From contig NC_037271.1 of the NCBI RefSeq assembly GCF_000002425.4, forward strand, positions 13,799,903 to 13,863,902: DNA of 64,000 nucleotides. Reading direction: 5' to 3'. This document shows, in pieces, positions 1 through 13,394 of this stretch. Numbering within the stretch: the stretch's first letter is position 1; every line of letters begins with the position of its first letter. The translations under genes were made by a program, and so were the position numbers. The stretch is from Physcomitrium patens. Its lineage: Eukaryota; Streptophyta; Bryopsida; Funariales; Funariaceae. Under the pieces are notes generated by a model, which searched no databases, was not told the origin of the DNA, and saw only the letters and a program-made list of their open reading frames with translations.

Positions 1-2677
1 AGTACAAGTCAGAGTATGTAAAACTATCTTCGATCTAAAAATCAGATGCTTTTCATGTGTAAGGATTCAAGGATATGAAAAGTCATGTGAAATTTCTTCT
101 AAATTATCCAACTAGCAGCGACATCTCATCTTCAAACGATCTATTCGCTAATGATTGGGTTTTAATTCTCTGTTTGCGTTGAGCTGCAGTATGCTCTTGC
201 TCACAGTTCCCGAACTTATAGCCTTAGAAGTTTAAGTTGCATGGCGCATGCCACTGGTAGCATGACAACCGCAGTGATGAATACCAGACACAGAAACTCA
301 GATCTTAAGCTGAAACTATCCACAGATCCTACGAATCATATTCTAATGCACAAACATGAAGATCATGGAACTAGAGTTTTGAACAGTACCTCAAAACACA
401 GGGATGATGACGAGGGGTGCATGTAAATCTGGGAAGACGTACGGTCTGTCTGACTCCCTGCATGGCAGCTATGTACCCTGGCAATAGTTTTGTCAAGCTT
501 CGCAGATGGCATACAAGGAGCCAGGCAGGTCCAATATTCCCCATTGATTTCATGAGTTGCTGAACGGTCAGTCATTTTGTTTAATTCTTAGTTGCAATAT
601 ATCCCAGCCGATAATTCATGCCTGCGAACATCGACCATCCACAATGAAGAAACGACCGCATTATAAAGGTGTTAGAATTCAACAAAGAAGGAATAAGGTT
701 CGTCGCACATGCTACATTGTGAATTTGCAGTTGACTCTAACCAGAGATAGGCAAAAAGGAAACACATTTTGAGCTGCAGCATACACTTGCTAACAGTTCA
801 CCGTAAGCATACATGTAAGGAAGAGATTTAAAGTTGTCATGTCGTACTGCGTTTAGAGAGTCCAACATTTTTATCAAATGCAAGAAACTTCCGCATGATT
901 ACATGCACAGCAAAGGAAAACAAAAAGACAAGGATAAAACCCTTCAATTTTCTCATCAGGCGAACTTCCACTGTCAAGTCAAGTCATGCCCTCATGCCCT
1001 AGAAGGCCCAAAAGTTCAACATGAAATCATTACCAAACAGAATTGAGCAACATAGACTGTTCGTAATGCGGCATGCGATTGTTTGAATTCAACGTCTGCA
1101 GCATTCTTTCGTTTCTGCCTAACCTTGAGGAGGTTTCTGCTGGTTTATCGGAAAGACACGATGCATCTCAAGTTCGTCCATCTAAAATCAGCTTAAAAAT
1201 AGACACAAGACCGAGGCATCTCAACCATCACTTTACGACACCACATGAAGGTTTCAAGAATAGTGATACTGGGACGGACCTTGCAATTCTGTCTTTTTAG
1301 CTTAAGCATTTCGTGAATAACCTTGTAGATTTCAACGGCATGATCAGACTTCGAGCAAAGATGACCTACATGCTTCCTAACTCTTCGTCGTAGCACCTCA
1401 CCTTTATGCCCTCGGAGATGAAAAAAACGTCAGTGACCATTTTCCTCATGTCGTACGTTCTCGAAACCCCCAACCTGGTCCGGAGTAGCGGAGACGTTGG
1501 TCCAGATAGGTTCGACCAGATCAGACATACCAGTCCACAAGCTGACTTCGTCCGGAGAGGGGATTATGCCCTCGAAACCCCCAAAAATACCTGAGTCGCA
1601 CTGTATGTTTTCCGTAATACAAGTGATACAACACCCGACGCCGCAAGTCAGTGTAGAAAGTGAATGATGGCTTTGAAGATTTACACTTAATCTGCCCCAA
1701 TAGTGCAAAAAGTCAGTGAAACCAAGTTGTAAAAGACTCAATTAACGATACAGGATCGGAAACGGATCTATGATTCGGAGCGTGGAGAGGAACCCTTTCA
1801 AACAAACCTAGGGTTGGGTATACTCACGAGACTTGTGAGCATCAAATTGGTTTTATGAAGCGATTCAGGAGTAGTTAGACAAAACAAGCACTCAACACCA
1901 CTACGAGATAGTCCATCAGTCTATAACCGTAGATGAGTCAAGATCGTGCAACGAACGAAATTGTGCTGCAAAACCGAGCTAAACCCTGACACACAGTGCC
2001 TCTCACAAACGGTTTCCAATCGAGCTCTGAAGCCACAGCTCAACGTCATGCACAGAGCAGACACGATTCATGGCCATCTCAACTCCATCTTGCGATCACA
2101 CCAACCAGCGTGAGCAACGGCCCACACTGCACTTTGGGTTGTGAACGCCAGACAGTCGGATCTTTGCGTGAGTAATATACCTTGCACTAATTTGGATTAA
2201 CACACTCAAGAATGGAAACGAAATTATCAGCCACGTGTACTCCGAGACAACATTAGTGACAAATCACCTGCTACTTTAAGACCAGAAACTTCACTCCACT
2301 TCACATAACTCAACTCCACTTCAAAACCATTTCTGCAGCACGCATACCACCAGCACGTGGACATCGAAGACGGCGACAAAGCTTTCGGCCTGAACAAAGG
2401 TGAAAGGAATACCAGGACGTAGAGAGTGGAGTAACTGAAACACTACTCCCGCAGTCCTCCATCAGAAACCACGGAGCCTGCTTGAGAGTGAGAAGAGGGT
2501 GGAGGTATCCCAACCAGGGACTGATCCTGCACAAAGAGAGAGAGGAACTGGGTACCGATATCGAAGCAATTAAGAAACGAGGATTGCAAGCTATTATAAG
2601 TATAAGCTGCAGCATCAATGCCCCACGCAGCTATGTGCACGTTTTCGTCCTTACAAAGGGGGTGAAAACCTCTGGTT
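1..2677. other. mixed-composition DNA without a recognised gene
   Basis: Base composition is close to that of the gene islands and clearly less AT-rich than the DNA from 3400 on. The longest open frames (for example about 100 codons on the minus strand at 1430-1741 and 2310-2618) match no family I know and lack good exon borders. It could be flank, UTR or the edge of a gene outside the window, or long-decayed coding sequence. No transposon protein was recognised here. Confidence 0.4.
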
Positions 2678-3400
2678 ATGCTGCCGCCCAACTCCAGAAG
2701 TGTACGAAGCTGTGACCTTGCTGGGAGAACACTGCTGCCCAGATTGGATATGGCAGCTACTCCTTCGGATCTCTGGCTCTCACTCCCTGCAACTCCACCT
2801 TCGTTACCCTTTGCAACCCACCAATTCTTTTTAATTCTATCTCTCCATCGATCCCCACTCTTTGATTCCTTCTCTGATTGCCTGGGCTTGCAGGTGAATG
2901 CCGCTTTTTCTACACGGTGAGGAAATTGTTTTGTTTTCCATCATCACTGTCTTGCTTTCTTCTCACTCATCGAAGCTGTGGGTGATAATCGCCATGTTTT
3001 GTTTTGTTTTGTTTTTTGTTTTGTGTTATTGTTTTGATTTTTGATTAATGATTTGTGCGTGTGAGGAGACGACTGCTATGATCCACTCACTCATGGCAAG
3101 GCCACGAGGCAAAAATGATAGAAAACGACTCATTTATTGGTTTTTGTGATGGTTAAATGGAGAAGGATGCACTTCTTTTTGCGAAGATTCATTCTTAACC
3201 ATGCCAAAATCATTGTAACGCTCATCTTGTTGATTCTGAAAGTGTTGAGGATTGGTTGTTTAACGTTTTGGACGCTCTTTTCGGACTATCAGATGCTGGC
3301 TCTTACGCTGCTGATTTGTTGTAGACGAGTGTATTTTTCTCTCCAAAGTATTGGATGGTCGTTTCAATTCCATGGAAATGAAATAATATAATCAAATGTG
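2678..3400 (+). other. pyrimidine-rich leader-like stretch with possible splice donor
   Basis: From about 2790 to 2920 the plus strand is rich in CT runs, as in plant 5' leaders, and ends in ACACG followed by GTGAGG, a good donor. A TTTTG-repeat tract follows at about 2999-3045 and would lie in the intron. No downstream coding exon could be identified before the AT-rich DNA, so a truncated transcript or non-coding leader is only a suggestion. Confidence 0.2.
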
Positions 3401-3647
3401 TAAATAGTTACAAACATAATACTTTGAAAATTATCTTGTTGTGAAGAAAGGTGACGAAAGGTTTTTATTATTATTATTATTATTATATATATGCAGGGGA
3501 TGGGAAGAGAATTGGTGAGTTGGATGGACACATGAATCTAATTTCCGTCACCAAATTATGCATGTAATTTATAGAAATGTATATATAATTTTTATTTTTG
3601 TATTTAATTTTCTTGTAAATGTGATCAAGAGCAGAAAACGACAACTT

Positions 3648-3682
<35 letters not shown>

Positions 3683-4631
3683 TATATAAATATATTCAAT
3701 CTTTCAGGATAATAGTTAGATCTTTATGAATTTGTGGTCTGAATTTTTCTTTGCAACGCAGTATATCTTGTAAAAGATTTTCTCACCCAATTTTTGTGCT
3801 ATCTATTTTCAAATAAAAAGAATCAAAATAATGTGGTATGATGGACATGAAAAGTTGTTAAAGCAATAGTTCAGCCACAATACTGCTTCCTCAAAATCAA
3901 GATTCACCACAAATTTTTTTTTATTCATAGATGCTACAGAAAAGAAATTATATAAATGCTGCTATTTACCCAAGGGTGTCCCAATGAATAGTAAAGACAA
4001 TTTGCACAATGAGAGAGTTACATTAGGGATTATAAAATGGAACAGATTTTGAAGCATGTTCAATGACTTTATTGTAGAAGAAGAAATGGTTGTAAAAGAG
4101 TTACAGTGATAAACAATGGAGTTTTTTTAAAAGGATATAAAAAATAACTAAAATTAATATAAATAATCCATAATAGAAAAGTCAAGAAAATTCTTTATTC
4201 AACAAGAGAATAACCTATTTCTAATATTAGTTTTTCTCTTTTGAGGCATGCACTAACTTGCAACCAAACTGTTGAAATATTAGCTTTTAAGATGTGAAGT
4301 ATGTATAAATTAATATTGTATAAAAGAAATTTATTTTCTAGGTTATTTTTGTGATAACAGTGATCATTGAATACACACATATCAATTTAAAACTTGAAAA
4401 TAATTTTTTCATCCACACATTGTTGCCCTGATTGCAAGTTTTACAATATCAATTTAATCTAAAAAGAATTTCAAACTTTCATAACGTGACAAAGTTATCA
4501 TGACAAATACTGAAGTAACACAAGAATAAAATAAGCTTTTTGAGAATATGATGATCAAATTTCACTTTTCATACATATTTGAAATTAAGTTACCTTAAAC
4601 AAATATTGCATAAGCATATTGAAGTATTAAA

Positions 4632-4667
<36 letters not shown>

Positions 4668-6962
4668 CATGTAGATATATTTGTATATTCCACTTGTTTA
4701 CAAAATTTCGTCTACTCTGCAATATTTATTTTGCTATCTTCTTGCCTACTCAATTCATATAGATTTCCACTTCTCTTGAATTCATTTTAACTTTTTTTCT
4801 GTTTTAATTTAATTTAATCTTTTTGAAAACATTTTCCTTTACATTCCAAGACAAGTGGACAAGACATTGCCAGCTATTATTGGGGATGGATCACATGAGA
4901 GCTTTGGAAACAAGCATGAAGATTATGCACATTTGCTGCTCAATAATTTATTAGAAAATGTTAATGTGTGACAATTATGGACTCATATGAGGATATAATG
5001 AAGGAAGACAATGGGAACACCAACTTGAAGTTGCAATATTGAAATCAATTGTTTTTCATTTAGAAATAAAAAGGGACCTAAACGTTAGGATTGCATGAAA
5101 TGTAGTGAAGCAAGATCCTACAATGACTTTGTCAAGATATAACTGGTCTGCAAAATACAATGTTAATCAAACCTGAGCAGCGAAAAGAAGTTTTGGTGAT
5201 TTTTTAAAAAAGAATTATTGACAAAAGTTATTATAAAAAAAATAAAACTAAAAGTTTGAGGAAATGTATATACAGCTATAAAACTAGGTGCAACAAGCAT
5301 GGATTTTATATTTTGTTTAAAATTTTCCACTCTATATGAAATAATATTAGTTCTTATATTTAAATTTTTTTACAAAATCCTATTATATTGTATCTATTCT
5401 GTCATTTCAATTCACACTATCAAAATCTCTTTATACATCTAATTTTAATTCTCCTCGTAAAAAATATTGATGTTTTTAGTATATATATATATATATATAT
5501 ATGTACATACATATATGTTTGGAATTATGACCAAATTTTTACCATAATCTATAAAATATGTTCTAAAAATTATTTAAAAATTTCAAATAATTTTTTGAAC
5601 ATATTTTAAAATCCTTATAATATTTATATAATACTAATAATAATTTAAGGCTATTTTTTCTTATACTTTGAATATTATAATATTATTATCAATTTAATTC
5701 AACTAAAAATCCTATTTTCTACATAAATAACTAAATAGATATGATGTTTTTTTATAGTTCTTCTACCTACTAAATAATATTTATAGATTTTAAGTAAATT
5801 TTAAATGTAGATGGAAGGGTTATGTAGATACTGGTCTCAATAAATAAACATTACTTTTTAATATTAAGAAAAAATACTAATCTATAATTGCCTCTATGAC
5901 TTATTGAGACTCCATTTTTATGAATTTTTTTCTAATAAGACTCTTGTAATTTATAAATCCTTCTAAGTTCATCAAATACTCAAATAATCAAATAGACTCT
6001 TTGATCTTAATATTTTTGCATCTAAATAACTTAAAATCTTATTTTAAATAATTCTAATAATTTTCATAGATTGATGAGACTTACATTCAATAATATATTA
6101 AAAAAATTAACCACAACTATTAACTAAGGTATATGGATAAAATTTATAAGAACTCCAAAAGTAATATTTAAATTTTTAAATATAAATTATATTTTATATT
6201 ATATTATTTTTTAAATATTTTTATAAATGATATATATAATTACTAAATTGATCCAAGAATACACTAAATTAATTCATCCATCATCATATATCTACAAATA
6301 AATTTTTAAACTTCTTTTTCATTGGTTGTGGATGCAATAATAGAAATCTTTATGATGATGGTTAGGATGGGTGGGCCAATTTAATGAATACCTAGGTCTC
6401 TTTAATAATTTTCTACATACATATATATAACTAAAAAAACAAAAAAAATCAACTATAATATTCATAAAGCTAAGATCCAATGTGTTTTAAATTGACATAT
6501 TGTAATAATAAATCAATGTTAGGTTTATGTAGTTTTAATTTATTGATCTAAAAAAAACGATTTTTTTCAAGTTCAATAATTTTTTAGTTATTGAGATTTT
6601 ATCTATTTAATAAAGTAAGATATTATTTTAATTTAATTTATATAATGCCATGGAATGGTTTAAGATCTAAGTAAATTTAAACACAACTTTACTTTAATCT
6701 TATAAAAGCAGCAATACCTTAGTTAAATAAGTTTTTTTAAATACATAGTCTTCTAAACTATTCTATGACATATAAGTTTTATTTTTATATATAACATGTC
6801 TTTTGGAACATCTTGTAAGGTGCCTAAAAAAATATGAGATACTTCTAAATTATCTTTTTAAAATTTGATCTAAGAATCTTTTTAGGCCATGTTACCAGCT
6901 TTATTTGAATTGTAGCAAAACTTTGTATTCTATTTTTTATTCTATTTTTTATTCTATTCCAA

Positions 6963-6994
<32 letters not shown>

Positions 6995-7600
6995 ATAAAT
7001 TGAATTTTATTGAGATTATATGACTAGGCTGTGACTCAAAAATTTCTATACAATAAGATGTTTTCAGTTCAAGGCAAAGATATCTAACATTTTTTAGTCA
7101 ATATATATTTTTTTGAATCTATTATAATATACTTCAAAAGATTTTACCACAAAGATAAAGTAGTTAGAACCAAAGCAATTACAAATAAATTTAATTAAAA
7201 TATTTTTATATTTATTATTATTCTTTTATTCTTTTTTCTTTTTCTTCCTTTTCCTTCTTAGTCTGTAAATATTTGTTTTAATAAAAACCTCAGTTTTGCA
7301 TTAAGGCATAGAACCTATTTCAAAGAAAAAGAAAGACTAATTGTTTTCCATAAACTTAAAAAATATTGATTCATTGTTGATTTATCATAATGGTTTAATT
7401 GGTAAATTAAATACTGAAATTACTTCAAAAAATTGATTTACTTCAAAATTCTTCAAGTTCTATAAAGAATAGCATGTTTTTAATAATATCACATATTTAA
7501 TACAAATATTAGATGAGATACAATCATAAACTTCTTTTAAAGAACTAGTTTATATATGAATTGGAGATATGTTTTATTATTAGGACAATTGCTTTAAAAA
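3401..7600. other. AT-rich intergenic DNA
   Basis: Very AT-rich, with stop codons in all frames and no recognisable protein. It contains an imperfect TTA repeat at about 3463-3490 and (TA)n tracts at 3651-3680, 4637-4662, 5481-5502 and 6969-6994. I see no terminal repeats or transposon remnants that I could name. Confidence 0.6.
3651..3680. repeat. (TA)n microsatellite
   Basis: About fifteen TA units. Similar tracts occur at 4637-4662, 5481-5502, 6969-6994, 12663-12707, 13361-13390, 23609-23639, 33080-33117, 33254-33284 and 50257-50289, always in the AT-rich compartment or inside a decayed LTR. Confidence 0.9.
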
Positions 7601-9304
7601 TATGAAGACCACTCAGCTGCCTTCATTACAATTTTGAGGTAGGGACTTTGGATGGAGAGCAAACACTCCATGACAGAAGATGAAATTGCACAAATGCAAC
7701 TAACCCAACTCATGATTTGATGCTAAAATACAGAAGTAGCACAAAATTAGCATTTTATTTATCGATGTGAAGCCGTTGAATTGGAGAGAACCCAATTGAA
7801 AGTGCTTCAACAAATCCATTGCGGTACAATCGACAAACTGAAGACTTCCTACTAGAACCTGGAAATGAACTCGACTGTGGTACCAGCTGACGATGGAAAG
7901 GATTAAACAAACCATGAGCTCAGACATGGCTAATGGAGACCAAAGAATCCATATCGTTCACTAAGTTTTGCAGTAGTTGCGATAAATTGCTTCTCTGTCT
8001 GCTCAAGATTGCTCTGCATGTTCATGTACTTGAGCAGAACCTTGATTAACGTGCAATAGAGTATAGAAACTTTTTAATTCAATGCTATGAATGGTGGAAA
8101 ATTCCATAATGTAGCAAATTTACTGTAAGCCTTGTCAACCAGGGCTTGGTATTCTTCATTAGGACAATGAACTGCTGGCCTCATTCCTAACCTCTTAATC
8201 TTAAGCAGAAACCTTAAAATCATTTTTGCACCGCTATGTACCATCCTAATAAAAGATTATTGCGAGGTCATTCCACATCGACCAGGAGGTCTGTGCGATG
8301 ATCTTCTAATTGACCCTCCAAAACTAGTAGCAGATGGGGTCAGAACATGCGAGTCGAGGTTACCATTCTCAAGCCACTAGACTCCTGAAAAATCAGACAT
8401 GCATTGGTACCCGAGTTCTAGTGCAACGAAGAGCTCAGTTCCACCACTAACTTCAGAACTCACAGCCCACCTCACCGATCAAACAGCAGACTTTACAAAT
8501 CTGCTCCAAGAGACAAAGCTTGAACAGCAAAAAATGTTTTAACGTACGAAAGGAGTAGGAAAATGAAAGGCATAAAACAGCGTGATGAGCATTTAAATTA
8601 GCTCTCTCGCAGTGATGCAAACACCATGAGCTGCAGGTGAAGTCTGAAACTTTTTCACCAACAGAATACGCTTAACGGCAGTCAAAGAAGCTGAAAAGAA
8701 TAAAACATACTCGGAATTTGAAGTGCCATTTCAGAGCAAAGCCTTCACGATGCAAATGTGATAATGAGTCCCGGAAAAATGATCCATCAATGGCCGTGGT
8801 ACAGAAGTGCAGCTCGCAGTGGTGTAGGCTGAGCTGTCTACCGCCGACGACAACATTGACAAGCTGGAAACTAAGTGCAATGAAACCCTTTGTGGTTGAT
8901 GTTAAGATCATCTCACTGAGAGATGAAAGTTCTCAAAGGATGTTCTTCATGGACTAACAAGTATGTGTGCTTAGATATGCCCTTATCCAATTCAGTAAAC
9001 CTTAACTTCTGGTATATAATTATTCTATTTCAAAACGTGGGCATGGATAACCCATCAGATCTACAACACAGGTTTACATCTGCAGCATGTAGAACTTGTG
9101 GAGTAAAAATGAAAACACCTGACAGAACTTCCAAAATACTACATTGAACCAGTATGGTGACATATGGTACATATCTATAAGACTAGCTGTGATGCATAAC
9201 TAACCAGCTGATTATTTTACCCCTTTTCTATCCCGTGAAAAGTAATCAAAACTAAAAATGGCCATTTCTAGAATGATGACTTGACAAGTTACCATGATGC
9301 TAAG
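7601..9304. other. non-repetitive DNA downstream of the pirin-like gene
   Basis: Composition resembles the gene islands rather than the AT-rich DNA. It lies 3' of the minus-strand pirin-like gene, so its right end probably includes that gene's 3' UTR. Open frames of 75-79 codons at 7700-7927 and 8672-8957 exist on one or both strands but match no known family and have no convincing splice borders. An unrecognised or dead gene cannot be excluded. Confidence 0.4.
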
Positions 9305-11349
9305 TTACGCCAGAGCCATCTCGATTATAATATAGTGTGCGCCCACATTCTCATCAGCCTTGAGCTTCAGTGGTAGATCTTCTACAGCTCCCGCCGTTAT
9401 CTGCCACGGCAACCGATCCACATAGCCATTCACCAATAAGATGGTGAATGTAGGAAAAGAGGGAAGACAACGACAAACACAGTCCCATCAAATCACCCTT
9501 CTTTAAATAAATGAACTAAGTTATCTGCAGTCCAATGCCACTGTCTGAGGTTTCTTACAAAACGGGTCCGTTTCTTTTAGAACGTGGACTGGAGTTATAC
9601 CAGTGACTAGTGAAACATACCGAACGTATGTCACATGCAACTTAAAATTACGTCCACAATACAAATTTCAAATTTTTACATCCAAAAGCCTCCATCCCCA
9701 CTATACATACCTCAACCGCATCACGAAAGTCCAGCTGCACCTTCTCACTTAAAGAAAGTTTACCCTCAATGCACACCATATAGGCTTGCCGTTTCTTAGC
9801 AAGCACGAAGTCTTGTACAACACCTGCATCGGCCTCGGATACATAAATATTGCAGTCCTGGTGGATGGGGATAACACCCTCACCAGCATCTTTCTCGCTC
9901 TCGTATCTTTTGAAATCTGTCAACACGTGCTGCAGCTTGTTGTGACGGTCGTCTTTCCTGCCCAGCCAGAGAGATTCCACGATGGTCTCATTAGCATCTA
10001 ATTAATCGAAATGGAATGAGAAAGACATAACACCCTCCTGAGGTTTACATAACAAGGAAACGTACTTGAATACACGTGAACCATAATTCGGCTTGAGACC
10101 ATATCTGTCAGGCTTGATCCATATTTGTAAGAAGCGCAACCTACACCAAAACCAACATGCCGTGAAGTTCATGTGCATAAAAAATCTGTTGGAAGAATGC
10201 AACATAATCAGAATTAGAATGGTGAACTTTTTAGCGAAAACAAATATATAGAACAAGAAATAGAGCACGTACAAGTCATCGCCGTTGTTCATCTCAGAAT
10301 GTCTAATCCCTGTCCCCGCACTCATGTACTGAACCGAGCCACGACCCAAGGTCTCAGACGTCCCAATGCTGGTGCACACAGCAGGGCCAGAGTCAGAAAT
10401 TGAGCACCTTGAGAATTTAAACAAAGCAAAAGATCCTAAAAAGATTGTTAGATTTCACCGGATGACCTCAAAGTAGGAATTGCTAGATTCATTAAATTCC
10501 GCGAAACTCGAACTTAGACAATGGAGAGTCTTTGACCCTCTTGTAAAGTACAGTAGATCCAAATGTGAGCAAGAGTTGCAACATTTAATTGTACTGAAAA
10601 TCCACTCACCTGTCTCTGTGGGTCAGTTTTCCATCCACAATGTACGTGAAGATTTCCATGTCACGATGACCGTGAGTACCGAACCCTGCCTGAGGCTATC
10701 CACCAAAACAATATAATGTCAGCTCGTTTCTTCTCAACATGATTGTCACTCATTCTGGTTTCCATCGATAAGCGGTACTTAAATCCTTCCTCCTTACACA
10801 TTGCAGATAAAGCATTCCAACCCAACCGCGGAACTTGGTCACATTTGAAACATTTCCACAGAACCACGATAACATACCTTGACAAGATCGTCGTTAAGAA
10901 CTCGCAGAACTCCAAACTCTTGGTTTGCCGGGTTATAGTACTCTGCAAAACTGCACATGCGAAGAATACTATCATCAAACAGCACTAAATTGGTAAATGA
11001 CTTGATTATTCAAAGCAGCGTCTGAAGCTATAATCCCAGAACGCCATATCAAAGATCCTTTCTAATCAAAAAAATTCACAAGCATGGAAGCTAGTAATGA
11101 CGTTCTCTCACGTCCTTCATAATACAATAGAATATTGATCGTTAAAAAAACATAACAAGTCAGAAAATACAGGAAAATAATATTTTTACAATCGGAACAG
11201 GCAATGGTGACCTACATTAAACAATAGGTTGAAGATATTTCGCTAATTTTGACAATAACCAACACCGCAGCATACCTGAAATGAAAGCGGCTCTCCAACC
11301 ACCATGTAGGCGTGGAAACGTGAAGACACTTCGCTGGAATGTGCCTCAT
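9305..11349 (-). CDS. pirin-like cupin protein (YhaK type), 7 exons
   Basis: Exons on the minus strand: 11349-11276, 10950-10878, 10695-10610, 10368-10273, 10140-10066, 9957-9711 and 9400-9305. All six introns are GT-AG, phases agree, and the total is 747 nt, giving 248 residues plus stop, close to bacterial YhaK (about 230). The first cupin core reads GFGTHGHRDMEIF and the next exon has RGSVQYMSAGTGIRHSEMN. The HGH and HSE residues correspond to the two His, the third His and the Glu that bind the metal in pirins, so all four ligands are kept. The C-terminal cupin follows (IPIHQDCNIYVSE, RDAVEI, GAHYIIIEMALA end). Pirins are metal-binding cupins; some act as quercetinases or redox-sensing cofactors, and the substrate here is unknown. 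The start chosen is the ATG 5 nt into the first recognisable exon. An upstream coding exon cannot be excluded, but none with a usable donor was found. No targeting signal is evident. Confidence 0.85.
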
Positions 11350-12460
11350 CTTCCTAAAAATATCAGCAACAATTGAAAGGTTAGTTGCAGAACTATTCAG
11401 GCATTTGTAAAGCCCAAATCAAAATTCTGCGAGGGGACGCATCTAGCGTATAGAATTGCTCGTCACCCATTCGGAACACTCTAAAAGGGAAGGGAAGGGA
11501 GATAGGCAAATGTCCCTTCAAACAGAATGGACATAAGAAGAAGGCACTGTCTTACTGCGAGGGATGCAGAAGGACAGACTTCTCTGCCACTGGAGGAGTT
11601 TTCCTGGAGAGGAAAAACATGATGAACGGGTACAAAACGCAAAGCACTAAAATGAGAAAATAAGGGGTACTCTTCAGATGGAGAAAGAATGCACACATTG
11701 CGACTTCCAGGGGAGTCAAGAGGCACTCGAAATTAAGGCGATGACGCTACCGCCAGTGCAGGAATTCGCAAGCGACTACCGCTAAACCCACAAACAGTCC
11801 TCCGCGTAGAATCCTCAACCCGGAATTCAACACAGCAGAGACTTGCAACTAAAACTCAGCCCCAACACTGAAAATAATTTTACACAGCCCAATAATCTTG
11901 CTTCAAACACAGATCGAACGAGACAGTTCAGAGCAGCGAGATGAATCGATGCTAATCCTTAAAAACCACTCTGTTTTTTGAAACTGGACAGCACCCCGCA
12001 GCTTATATACTACCTGTGGATGGACAAATCCTCAATACATCAGTTAGGTATCTTCCAACGCAGTTCGCCGCACCGGATTGGGCTCATATTGGAAGCTGAG
12101 ATTGAGCGCAGGCAGCTTCGGCGACGGAATCGAATCTCACAGCCCGCCCTCCTCTTCTCTTCTCTTCTCGCGGAGGTTCGTGGAACGCTGTTCCAGTGGG
12201 CTGTGGTGAATACGGCGACGGGTTCATCTCCACAGGAAGTGACTATTAATAGTTGTAGTGAGTTTGCAGAGCTGGAAGCTGCGTCGCGGGTTTCCGTTCC
12301 GGTCTCGCGGGAAGCTTGACGAATGGCCTATTCCGGCAGAGTCAGCATATTGGCAATCCAAGTCCACGTGTAAAACAGAGTTAGACGAACATTGTTCATG
12401 CCACGTAGGTAAAAAAAAAATCATTTCATACGTTTTCTCAAGTTAGGACCTGATTTTGGG
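11350..12460 (-). other. 5' region of the pirin-like gene
   Basis: GC-richer than its surroundings and without a transposon signature. Small open frames at 11481-11726 (minus) and 11978-12446 (plus) match nothing known. With a TATA-like site at 12002-12010 upstream of the coding start, this interval most simply holds the 5' UTR, perhaps with an intron, and the promoter of the pirin-like gene. Confidence 0.45.
12002..12010 (-). promoter_or_regulatory. candidate TATA box of the pirin-like gene
   Basis: The minus strand reads GTATATAAG in a GC-richer setting about 650 bp upstream of the chosen ATG. The long distance fits a leader with an intron but is not proof. The assignment rests on motif and position only. 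Confidence 0.35.
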
Positions 12461-12660
12461 CTGATTTTTCCTAGTGTAAGGCCCACTAAATAAATCTTCT
12501 CAATTTTAACCGATTAAAAGTTGTGGTCTTTTATTTTTTGCTTTGAATATAAAGACTATGTAAGATTTATTACAAAATATATGAAATTATTCTTAGAAAA
12601 ATCTTACCAAAGGCTTTTATTTTTCTTTTGCATATGTATGTGATAAAAGAATAAAATTAA

Positions 12661-12709
<49 letters not shown>

Positions 12710-13354
12710 AAAAATAGTATGGTTTTTTAAAAAAATTAAAATCTTGTAAATATTCTATTTTTATGCATTTGTATTGGTATTATAAGATCCATATTAGAAT
12801 TATGAATAAATAATTGAGAAATAAGAAAATAATATTAAGACATAATGTTTGGTTAATATTTTTATTTGAATTGATTTCTAGTTTTTAAACTTAGTAAAGT
12901 AGTAATATGGAGCTTTTTTGAATTTAAAAACATCAAAATAACTTTTAAAATATTTTTATTAATAATTTTGAGATATATATCTTTACTCTATTTTATATTT
13001 TATTTTAATACATATATGTAAATTTACAAGTTGAATCAAGTGCCCTATAGGTCTTCAACTAGCAATTGAGCTATTGGTTAAATTCTATACCACTTGTATA
13101 AACAAGTAGTTCATAGAAGAATATTGCAAAGTATATTTCAATTTGATCTTCTTTCAATCATATGGCTAAAACTTTGCACTTGTATTATTAAATATTTGAC
13201 ATGTAACTAAATTATATGATTTGAAACACATCTAATCATTTTCATTCTTACTTCTAATATTTTTATAATTCTAAATTACTTGTAAGTAATCAGTAGATCA
13301 TCATAATATAAATCTAGTTTTTTAATTTTACATAATGACATATATATTAATGTC

Positions 13355-13394
<40 letters not shown>

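Noticed and set aside
11481..11726. Possible upstream coding exon of the pirin-like gene
   Set aside because: No donor that would join it in phase to the exon at 11353, and the family N-terminus is already accounted for by the ATG at 11349.
12663..12707. Long (TA)n tracts as possible origins or cruciform regulatory sites
   Set aside because: They occur many times throughout the AT-rich DNA and inside a decayed LTR, so they are best read as ordinary microsatellites.
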